The notes beneath the pieces are model-generated. The model saw nothing but the letters and a program-made list of their open reading frames with translations, had not been told where the DNA came from and did no database searches. A DNA stretch of 64,000 nucleotides from Apostichopus japonicus (lineage: Eukaryota; Echinodermata; Holothuroidea; Aspidochirotida; Stichopodidae). The DNA lies in NCBI RefSeq assembly GCF_037975245.1, contig NC_092577.1, forward strand, positions 13,443,513 through 13,507,512. The letters run 5' to 3'. The position numbers and the translations under genes were made by a program. The number at the start of each line of letters is the position of its first letter. The stretch's first letter is position 1. This document shows, piece after piece, positions 22,960 to 34,900 of the stretch.

Positions 22960-25900
22960 CAGACTGACAATGACTCTGAACATTGAATGAAAATACTGTT
23001 TGGAAGTTTCGAATGTCTGCACTTGTGTTGATTGAAAACTTCTTCAGATCACACAGAACTATACTCACATGTCATCTGGACAATGCTCCGCTTTCTCCAT
23101 ACGATAGCCTTCTCGTAACTTATTCACCAGAAATCGCAGTGCCATGCCAGGATATGGCGATCCACCCAATGTAAATATTTCATGTAATACAACGCCGAAT
23201 GACCACCTAAGAAGTAAAATGAGACAGAATATTAGCACGTCGTTCTTATATTTCTTTCGCCAGATTGAACGTCAAGTTACCTTTATGAAACAGTACCTTA
23301 TTGACCACATCTATACGCAAATTTTCCCAAAAATTTCTTTTTATTCAAGAATATCTATATTTTTGCACCCTATGGTACATTTTTTATCGAAAATAATAAT
23401 GTCACTCCCTGTGTTGTATGTTAAGCACAAGACCCAATATTTTCCCTTGATCGAAATTTACAGAAAAGACGTAGAAAATAACTCAAGCAATACATGTTGT
23501 AAAGATTAAAGCTGCCATTCAAATCGACATATTGAATGACATGATTACTGTAAAATACATATACAATTCAAAGAGTAAAGAAAATTAATTTCAAATCAAT
23601 TTCTCATATTATTGTACAGAAGAAAAAATAACACACAGTACAGTATGAAATAGCATAATATGACGTACACTTAAAACAGAAGTATTGCCAACTGGTTAGT
23701 GTCCATAAAAAACTTCAATTCAACAAAGGTATTGATAGATTATAGACGAGAAAGATATAGGGGAGAAATAAACTGAAAGGGTGGGAGAGAAATGGGAAAG
23801 AGAAATAAGAGGAGATAGATATAGAGATGATCGACCAACCCATTAAACAAGAAAGATCAGATTAACAGATGATGGCAGGGGTTTAAGTGTCAATTCTGTT
23901 CAGATTTAGCTTGAAAAAAAAAAACATGAAAAGAAACATATAGAGAAAGAAAAAGGTTTTAGTTTCTAGTGGTACTATGACGTCATCTCAAGTTTACCAA
24001 ATTACAACTCCTCTGTGATATCTCCCTAACGAAACAAGATTTCTGTCAGCTGTTTGGGGAAAGATGTTTTTCACAAAGATCTCTCTCACATAAGCAAAAC
24101 AATGACGGTTGTTGTGTTTGTGTCTTTTATTAATTTTACCAAAATACCAAATGTTCAGATTATCGTGTACACTAGCGGCAAAGAAATTGCTGTCTGAAAT
24201 TAATTTTGCGTCACGATTTATTGTAAATTTTCCTGGATCTTTAATATATAAACCACCAATATACGTATATACTACCCAAACAATTTCTTAGACCGGAGCA
24301 ATAAACTAAACTGTGAAGTAATCAAGCGAAAGGTATACATTGCGATACTTACACATCGCTTTTCGAAGAACATATCCCACTGAAAATAGTTTCTAGGCTA
24401 CACCATTTAACAGGTATTTTCTTGTCTGCAGTTTCCTGCCTCCTATATCCCCTCGTGTAGATGTCATCGGACATGCCAAAGTCAGATATTTTAACTTTTA
24501 AACCATCACCGACTAGCACATTTCGAGCTGCAAGGTCTCCATGATAACGTTTTGCATTTTCCATGTAGGCCTTTCGATAAAAAATAAAGTATTTTTTAAT
24601 ATATATGTTGTGTTTGATTTATGGATCTTACAAAGTCAGCCTATACAGTTCTTGGAACGTTCACGGTTTCAGATCTCGGCACTCTCTCGAACAGGGACAC
24701 TGAAACAATAGCTACGCCACTGATAAAGTAAATATTTGCAAAGTTGAAGACTTTTGAAGTCTAACCAATTTGTAGACGACATATGTAGTCAACGGGATTA
24801 AAAGACCGAAGTGTGTATCTGGCTGGGGCTGAATATATTAACTTTAACCCTTGAAATGATTATATTGGACCATTTATACACTTACGAACTCACAGGCTCA
24901 TTTCTAGCTGTGGCGAGAATCACCAATTTATATAATAACCAATGCTGATTGTGATGCAGACATCGCATCCTAACATTCAATGTTATATGGTTAGGCCTAC
25001 TATAACATCAAGGGTGTTTGAAAGCTCACCATTCCATTTGTGATATCGCGAGCCACACTGATCTGTTTTTCTTCCCCTAAAGAGTATATCGGATCGATGG
25101 CTGAACTGCCTTCCTGGTGAAAGAATAAGGTGAGGTGAAGATAGTAGTGAGATGAAGTCCAATATGTTTATTGATCAAACAACGTAACATTCGTACCTTT
25201 ATAAACACAGCGTATTTCTAGCAATGCATATCTGAAGCTTGTATTCAGGGGACGGATCCAGGATTTAAAAAAAGAGGGTGTGTGGCCGTGTGGTCGTTGA
25301 TGCCGATTCCCACGTGACCCACGAGCGTGAAGGATTCCTTTAAGGCTAAATTAAATCTTTAATTAGATCGACACGCACGATTGTGCTTATAACTACCTTT
25401 AATATTATGTTTGGGTCGAACGGGGGGGGGGGGGTTGGAACCACAGGCACTCGTAACGTTATGTAGGTGTATAGTATATAAACACGGAGAAGGTAGGACA
25501 CTCAATTCAAAACAAACGTTGAAAAGTCACCATTTTCAGAAAAAGTTACGTTCCAATTTGACCAAAACCAGCGTAAGTATTAGCTTGAGTACAAGATGAT
25601 CACCTGCGGTAAATCTGACACCAATTAGACCACTGCAGCACAGATGATTCGTTAATTTGCGGTCAAAATGATGAGTTGTACCGTTATCGCGACAATCCAA
25701 TTCTTCTCGCCATTTTGAATGACGTCACTGGTTGGTCACGAACGATCCCATTGGAGGAAAGACGGGTACAAATGACATAATGAAAACTTTAAAACTTTGC
25801 GCTAGCACACCGTACCACAAGGCACGAGTGACCAAAAGCAAAACAAAAACAAAACAAAACACTGTAATGATGGTGAAAGTGGTTAAGATTCCTTTAGTTT

Positions 25901-28900
25901 TTAATAGCGTTTCATATATAGAAAGCAGTTATGGTTAAATATACATGTTACACATCCAGTAAAATGAACTACAATGACCCACAAAGTAAATGAAAAAGAA
26001 AAAGTTTTATTAACAATTTGGCTATTAATTGACAACCAAATTTTAAGAGAATCACATTTTCAGCATGATTGCCACATGGTTCCCCTGTATAACATGGTAC
26101 TGCACTAGCTTCACTTACTTTATTCAACATGGAATCAGAGATTGTTGCAGCAGCAAAGAAGGGCCATAATTTTTTCGTTCTTGGCCAAGCTGGAACTGGT
26201 AAAACAAAACTTATCAAATCCATAGAGCATTCCCTTACTGGATTGAACCGAAATGTTAAGATGACTGCTTCAACTGGTCTAGCAGCAGTTGCTGTAGGAG
26301 GGACAACCCTGCATGCTTTCTTTGGTATAAGTGATGGACGGTATACCGATGATGAAATCATACATAAGATTCGAAACAACATCGATTACAAAAGAATTAG
26401 AGATGGTATCATATCTACTGATACCCTTATCATAGATGAGGTATCTATGATATCAAGAAAAGTGTTCCTGCAAATCGAGGTCATCGGCAGAAGAGTTCGT
26501 GAGAAATCTCTGCCCTTTGGTGGCATGCAAGTGATCCTTGCAGGTGATTTTTTTTCAGCTGAAACCAGTACCCAACCATCACTTCAATGATCCTGGTGAC
26601 ATGATATTGAGTGAAACTTTACTGAAGAGTTTTGTTCCTCACCAGTTTGTCTTAACCAAAGTATACAGACAAAATGAAGGTAAGAAGCACAATTTTAACT
26701 GGCATTACATTATTACTGATAGACTTTTACTTCTATAGGAGTCTAGACTATATACAGTATCTCATTTAATTTTCACTGATCAGCATTAACACATTTTGAA
26801 TTAAAAATATATAAATGTTTATCCTTCCTGCCAGCTCTATTTTGAGCTTTTGAAGGTATCATATCTGCTTACAAAAATTTACTTGACTTAAAATAATTAA
26901 ATATGACCTTAGTACAGTAAATCATGCATGACTTTAATCAAAATTGAAAAATAAAACAGTAACTGAGACTTTCTCACTGTTTCTAACGAAACAAACTTAT
27001 TGATCAAGTTGAAATAGGAGCTTTTTTTGGCATCCCTGTAGGCTTCATTGAAACAAAAAACCCTATGTAAACTTAAGTATTAAGTATTAGCATATTGTGT
27101 ATAAGCTTGATATGAATTCAAATGCAACTGATGAAATCACTTTCTCATGTTTTTTTAATTTGCTCATCTTTTTCAGTGGAATTAATTACTGCTGTTCATG
27201 AGCTAAGCCAAGGCCTGGATTGCTCAAATGGAACAAAGCATATGGTGAAATCCTTGGAAAGACCACTACCACCTGGGGAACGTCCTATGAAACTATTTGC
27301 CCTTAACTATGATGTAGAGAAAGTCAACTCAGACTGCTTACTGAATATGAATGGTAATACTAATAATTATAAATATCTGTAAAAATCTAACTTCAAGATA
27401 AACACACTATACATACTACATCTTCTTTACTAGAGGTTGATGAACATAAAAGCTGAAAGGTTTTGCAGATGCAATACCAGCATTTGATTTCCTTCCTCTG
27501 GATTTTAGTGACTGACCTAAAATAATAGAATTAATTGTGGAACAATAAGAAGAGTATGTAGGGTGTGTGGCATTACCATTATGCAGACCTCTTTGTTGAC
27601 AGAAATGGTTCTCAATAATATCAGAATTAAAACGAGATGGTATAATATATCCATTTGGATATTCCTCCAGATGAATCCGGCAAATCTCTGGAAATGACAA
27701 CAGGAGAGATTCGATGTCATCACAGCACTCTGTTGAGAGGATGCATTTTCTTTTCTCTTTGTCAGGGACATGGACATTTGTCAGAGCACAGTTTCTCCAA
27801 TCTTGAAAAAATTTGCAGGCTTTACCCAGAGTGGCAATTCTGTCATCATGTACATCCTTAATTGGCCGGTTATCTCTAAAGATTTGAATAATTTTACTGG
27901 TTGTTTCCAGCAATTCAATTGTGCTATCGAGACCATTTCCATTGATCAAGCTTGATCAAGTAACACCTCTGTAGCTAGTTCCTTAGATACAGCCATGCTT
28001 TTTAATGTCCTGAGGTTATTGCACTCAACACCACTATCTACCCAACCAATCAATTTTGGTTTGCCATCATCCATTTCTATAACAAGATCTTCCTGAATTT
28101 TGGTCTCATCATGGATCAGTAAGCCAGCTCTGCCATCAGGAGCTATGTGAGCATCATTAGCTGCCTCATACATCCAATGAAATACTGCTTCTTGTATTCC
28201 GCTCCTCTGTTTCACTATGTTCTTGTATCTTCGAAGATGACGTCCAGATGGTAGAACCAAGTAATTACTATCTTTTAAGTCCTGGTATGCTTGTGGGCTC
28301 CTCAACCAAAGCGATAGGCAGAGACTGATGATTTCCTTGTCCCACTTTCTGCCATTTGGACTTTTTGTTTTAAGGGCACCATGTTGTGACTTCAGAAGTA
28401 CTTTCATCTCAGGTGATGCATTTGGGAAACAGCTCTCCAAAATCTTGGATATGTCGCTGTCATCATCTTCATCTAATATCACATCTTTCCCTAGGTTCAG
28501 CGAAGGTAGTTTCTTACAGCAGGTACAAATACCTGAAGTAGCTGCCCATGAAAGGACCTGCTTGCAGTAACTTGATCGTATGACCGTTACGTCTGTGCTG
28601 GAGATCCCTGATCTAACTTTTTCTACACTAAAGTAACGTAATTCTTCCCTAGGCTCAATCAGATGAAATCCTCTGCAAAGCGATAGTTTCCGAACAATGT
28701 CAATTGTTTTTAAGAAGCTACTTTCAGTGCAAACAAATCTGCTGTCAAGATCAAGTTTATCGATGTCTATGGAACGACCTCTCACCTTCAGCGTCCAAGT
28801 GCCATCGCATATTTGTATGTCTTTCATCACCATGTTACCATCAACAAACATTGAGGAGCTAACACTTACTTCAAGTTTCTCTGGTGAACAGGATACCAAG

Positions 28901-31900
28901 ATGACATCAGCTTGGATAAATTTTGTCAGTTCCTGTAGTTGCAATGTAGGTTCTTCATTGGGGATAACGTTTTCCTTCTGAATCATTGAGATGCCATGGT
29001 AAACCAAAACAGATATCCCACCAATCTGCTTTCTTCCTTTCTTGGCAAATGGGAATAGTTTCTGTAAGGCAGTGGCCAGTTGTTTCTTTGACCTTGGGCT
29101 ACTCTCCTTCATAAGCTCCCTGAATGCAACATAACCATTCGGTTCAATTGTGATTCTCTCTGTCAACCTGAAAGAGGGTAAACATCGCAAGCCATTAATA
29201 TCTTGTGCTGGTATAAATATTATACACATTTTTAAATACTCATTTTTGTATCATTGCAGGCACTATGAAGAGTTACAAAGGAATTGACGATGGGGACATA
29301 AGAGCGCTGTCAAGAAGTGTGGCACTACCGGTGTTACATCTGAAGGTGGGTGCTCCTGTTATCCTGACAGCAAACGTAACACGAACACTAGTGAATGGAC
29401 TAAGAGGGATTGTGCAGGATATGCACACCAGCCATGTAACAGTGCAGTTTAACGGATTGGATGGTACAACTAATGTTCATCCCTTTAGATTTACAGTCTT
29501 TTCTGCAGACAAAGGAAAGGATGTTGCAAGCAGAAAGCAGCTACCACTGGCACTCGCTTTTGCTATGACAGTCCACAAGGCCCAGGGAATGTCTATTAAG
29601 AGACTAGAAGTAGACTGTCGACATATGACATTTCCAGGACAGATCGGAGTTGCAATTGGAAGAGCACAATCCAAAGATGGTCTACATGTCACACATTTTA
29701 AGCTGAACCTAATCAAGCCACAACCAAGAGAAATCAGGGAATTCTATGACTCTGAATCAACCCCTATGAAGGATACGCTTCACTGCTGCCAAGTTAATGT
29801 GGACAGCTTGCATCAAGTTGAACAAAAGGCAGCCGATTTCACCCCTCAGTCAAGTTGTCATGAAGAGAAAGACCCTGACAGTGATGAAGAAGTACTAAAC
29901 TTCATGGATATGTACGAGAAGGTACTAACAGGGGATACAGGTGACACATTGCCTTTTCCAACAACAGACTTACTAGATGCCATGACCTGTAAGATTGTCC
30001 TAACAAAGGAGCAGGAAAACCTTAACAACCAAATCACTTTACTGAGATCCCGAATCAGCATCACCGACTCTTTTATGAGTAAAATCTACAACACAGTTAA
30101 AAGCCTCTTTGAAACACTTGTACCACTAGGCAACTCAAAAAATCACAACTGCTCTACTTTCTATGCCTCCTTCAACAACTACTTGGGATCTGAAGCCTAC
30201 CGTGGCCATGTGGAGCAACTTTTTCTGACCACCACCCTGGAGAAGACACAATCTAGGCTGGCATTTGGCCTTGCTTGCAAAGTTCGGGAAGTTGTTACTA
30301 CAAATGCAACTAAAAAGATGAAGGATGCTGCAGATAGAGAGGCCCAGGAAGCACAGAAGGTGTTTGACAGCTCTGATGGTGGCAGATCTAAGTTGCGGTA
30401 TATTGCTGGGTGGTGTGTGGCTACAGTGAGGCACAGGAAGAGACAGGCAGTGAGAAGGCATCTGTACAGTCCAAAAGCCAAGGAGTTTGTAAACACCACA
30501 CACAGACAAGTGGAGCTGCTGGACATGCTTGTAGTAACTGCTGCAAGTATACATGAATCTTCATGCGACAAACCATCACTTGCAGAAATCCAGAGGAAAA
30601 ATAATTTAAGAGAGAGCCTTTGCCATTCTTCTGTCAGCTAGATGCCACTGTCAGGAAACTTGAAACAGAGCAAACCGTCAAAGCCCATGGAGATGAAATG
30701 TACGATTTTATTTTTAAGACAATCATGTCAGATCCAGCTTTGACAAGCATGTGGCAGAAACTGTTTCCAGATGGTGAGTTTGATGATTGTGCAAGAGAGC
30801 TTAGACAGGAGCTTTTTCAGAAGCATATCAATATGTCGTCTGCACAATTCAGGAGGGAATACAAAAGATCTATAAAGGTTCAGAAGAAAGAAGCCCACCG
30901 CAAGCAGATCAAAATGTCAGAGCCCAGAAAAGGAAACAATATGAAGAAGATCTCCAAGCTACCACCACTTTCCAGCCCACATTCATCAACCAACCCAGAC
31001 ATGACAGCATCCTGTAGCAGTTCTTCCAATCAATTATCCAATAAGAGGAAGCCTACTAAGAAGGAAAAATCCAAAGGCAAGGCAAAAAAAACCAAAGACC
31101 CTGAAATGGCCATGTGGTTTCTGCTTCTTGGAATGTATGACAGATTGTGTTTGCTGTGACGGATGTGCAATGTGGTTTCACTATCAATGCATGGGCCTTA
31201 ATGGGGAGGAGCAGGAACTGAAAGACACCCATTGGTACTGCACAACATGCAAACAATAGATGTTCTATACCTTGACTACTGTATTGAGTACAAAGGAAGT
31301 TTTCGACGAGAGAAATTTATCACATGCTATAGAGAAACTTCATTGTATCAATACGTACTGCAAAGTCGCAGGTTTTTCTACCTTTGGGATTAAGGCTTAT
31401 TCATATTACAATTCATTTTTGGAAGGGAATGATGAAGAAGCAGCTTTTGAATCTAAATGTCAGATGGGGATTCTGAAGCATTGCATTCAGTCGCCACATA
31501 TTCCCTCGAGCTCTCAAGTTAAACCAAACTTTCACCAGCCATGGGATTTTACGCTGTGTACAGAAAATATAAATTACAACAGGCTTCTTTTGCTTTCCTG
31601 GTGCATGTTTTCTGATAATACTATACTAGTTAGGCCCCTAGGCGATATGCACACACACAACGAATCACCTGTTCTTAGATTCAGTGGAATTGGATTATGA
31701 ACATTTTGCCCAACCAACCATCATAATACTTGACAAAACTTACCACGAAAAAAGGCTGACTTTCGGCATCTTGTCTCTTGTTTACTTCACTTCATACTTT
31801 CCATAATACTTGACAACACGTACCACGAAAAAAGGCTGACCTTCGGCTTCTTGTCTTTTATTTACCTCACTTCAAACTTTTCATTACGTCATCTGTACCC

Positions 31901-34900
31901 GTCTTTCCTCCAATGGGATCGTTCGTGACCAACCAGTGACGTCATTCAAAATGGCGAGAAGAATTGGATTGTTGCGATAACGGTACAACTCATCATTTTG
32001 ACCGCAAATTAACGAATCATCTGTGCTGCAGTGGTCTAATTGGTGTCAGATTTACCGCAGGTGATCATCTTGTACTCAAGCTAATACTTACGCTGGTTTT
32101 GGTCAAATTGGAACGTAACTTTTTCTGAAAATGGTGACTTTTCAACGTTTGTTTTGAATTGAGTGTCCTACCTTCTCCGTGTTTATATACTATACACCTA
32201 CATAACGTTACGAGTGCCTGTGGTTGGAACGGTTGGGTTTGGTAAACCTCCGCACCTGGTAACCGCAACATTTAAAAAGGGAATATATACCGTCAACGGT
32301 ACACAAAGTATAAATTAAATAAACTCAAATATATCTTTCACGTAATCAATGGTTTACTTTTAGCCAATTAAGATTGGTTCTATAAATTATCAGATAAAAT
32401 CGCATACATATACGTTACAGAGTAGTTCCATATTATCGCATACAGCTTACAGCTCTAGATGCGTAATTCATTACTGCCATATCATTGCATTCCCATAAAA
32501 TGTTGCTTTTGTGTGGTAGGAAGAGTAACAAGTGGCATATATAGTCTTTACCTCTCGGCACTTCCTCAAGAAGTTGAGTAAATCTCCAAATTGCATATAT
32601 TCAGTGATCAGGTAAAAAGGTTCTCTCCTTGAACAGCAGGCAACAAGGGACATGATATTTCTGTGTTCTCCAAGTGAGGAGAGTAACTTCATTTCATCTA
32701 AGAGGTCTTCATTAGCCTCGGCGAAAGCGCCGACTGTGAAGAAGTGTAAAATAAAAACGTACTATAAACGAATGCAATTACAACATCTTTGGACATGAAA
32801 TGCAAAATACAGGGAATATTCTTTCCATTCTTTCAAACATAGTTCGACATGGTTCTAAATCGAATTGTATCCCAAAGGGATACATTGTGACGGAAGCAAA
32901 GTAAAGAGCTATTTATATGATCAGCAATCCCATATGAATAAAGCCTGTGAATTTCCAGGATATCAATTGGAGAATAATTTCCTCCGAGAAATAATGTAAT
33001 GTTAATTCATAAATAGAAAACTAATTTGGTCAAATTATCAACACATTTGTCAGAGCAGAGAATGTTTGAGACGAACAGCACGATCTGACAGTGGCCTAGC
33101 AGGAAACAACAGGGCAATTATAGCAGTTATAGAAATTCGTCCTCAAAGGAGATTCAACATTCACACGATCCCAACCATGGTTTCGGCTTTAAGTGAGAGA
33201 TTACGAATACCAGGTACTTCTATACTCCTGAATATGGCATGCACTCTCAGGCCCTACAGACAACACAGGGTCCCGACGGGCGTCTCCAGCGAGATGGGTG
33301 GTTACTTTTTCAGTCATTGTCACCGTGCACCCCCCCCCCCTCCCCCCGAATTGGTGACGCCGTGGCCACTGATTTCTTGGCTACCTCAAAACTCACATAA
33401 GAGCTGTAGTACGGCATCGAACACGAGGACTCGAACTCTTGTCTTTGATATGTCTCGCACTGGAGACCGAATCCACACAAATCCGCAAGTATTTATTTCT
33501 TTTCTTTGAAAATGCTAGCTATTTATTTGCTTACGTCTGTTAAGACATCCTTTTCTTGGGCGGAAGATCAAATGACTGAATGATTATGAAGCCTCTGTAG
33601 CTGTGTAATAATATGTGACACTAACATAACATATCAATATGAAAGAACATAACAAGCTGCTGGAAATCTCTGTTCTAATCTATCTCTGTTTCAGAACTAC
33701 TAAATATACGTTATACGAGAAATGCAAAATACCTTTTGTGGCTTTTACAGCGACAGCCATATTGTCAGGATAACCAATGAGTCCAGTGATAATGCCCTTA
33801 TACACAACACTGAATTCACCTTTTCTGAGTTCTTCTTTTAGGGTGACTTGACAGAGGTTTATCTCCTTGGATTTTAGTAGAGGTTCCACATCCCTGGCGT
33901 TCTCTGTAAATATCATAGTCTTCCTAACATAATTGTTACGGAACAAACGATACACATGGCATATTGTTGAAAAAGGAGTGACTGTTCAAGCGGCTCTACC
34001 TTCTTATCCATAGTCATTCACGGATGCCTTTCAAAATGGATGCAGCAACAATTTTTTTTTGACGGGCACGCAAAATTAACTAATAGATGGAAAATGGCTT
34101 CCACGGATTTACAAATATATGTTTTTGTTTTACCGGTCATAGAACGAATTCTTCTACAAGGGCACGGAAAGGTGTCTTCTGCAAGAACACAGAACACGAG
34201 TGGCACGGGAATAAGTCTTTTAAAAGGCACGGAGCAAAATGAACCAAATTTGACTTCATGATTACGGAAGAACATTTTATCTGTCCACCTATATATGAAG
34301 AATTTTGCAACTTAATGATGACTAAGAATGAAAAAGACAGAAGTGAAAAGAGCATACCCAACTGGATACGAACAGTCTGGTAAAGTCTCCTTCTTTTAAC
34401 GAGAAAAAAGAGTATCAGACTCAACAGTAAGACCAGAATGACTGTAAGACAGACAACCAGGAGGAGACTGTTTGGTGCAACTGCAACTGTAGCTATGAAT
34501 AATATATAATGGTACTCAGTAAACCGGAAATTGTTAGTATGTGTTGAAAGAGATTATAAACATAACCTGTGAGTAGTATATATCGTGCTACTTCACTCCC
34601 CCCCCCCCAGGGAGCCGCAGGCACCCGTTTTTAGGGGGCCGTCTCCCGTTTCTCGGGAGCCGTTTCAGGAGCCTTCGTTTTCCGAGATCGTCATCGATGT
34701 TGTCATCGTTTATTTAAGTTATGCGTAAAACAAGTCGTAACATGTTCATCATTTAATTTAAGAAACGGACAAAACGCGTTGTAACGCGAATAGATAATAT
34801 GATGTCAACGTTTTCTTGGGAATGCGCCAATAATGAGGATGAAATGATTCAGGACGGTATCCATTTGATTTCGCATCAATATTAAGGAGGAGCGAGGTGT

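Larger units (their letters stand above)
25442..32222. mobile_element. P-like DNA transposon carrying a PIF1 helicase-PHD gene
   Basis: A 6,781-bp element with TIRs of about 350 bp (start CACAGGCACTCGTAACG), almost identical to each other. They are flanked by a perfect 8-bp target duplication GTTGGAAC (25434-25441 and 32223-32230). Eight-base duplications are usual for P and hAT superfamilies. It encodes a P-like transposase on the minus strand (27416-29229) and a PIF1-family helicase with a C-terminal PHD finger on the plus strand (26129-31258). It is inserted in the RTK gene B intron 25114-32551. The near-identity of the TIRs suggests a recent insertion, although the genes already carry frameshifts. 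Confidence 0.85.

Noticed and set aside
30135-30571. Minus-strand Cys-rich open frames as transposase N-terminal exons
   Set aside because: They are antisense to well-supported helicase-gene codons and show no THAP or other motif.
25442-32222. Helitron, because of the PIF1 helicase
   Set aside because: The element has long TIRs and an 8-bp target duplication, and no HUH/Rep motif was found.
33300-33480. tRNA-derived SINE on the minus strand (GTTCGAGTCC resembles box B)
   Set aside because: No convincing box A at the right distance and no tail or target duplication.
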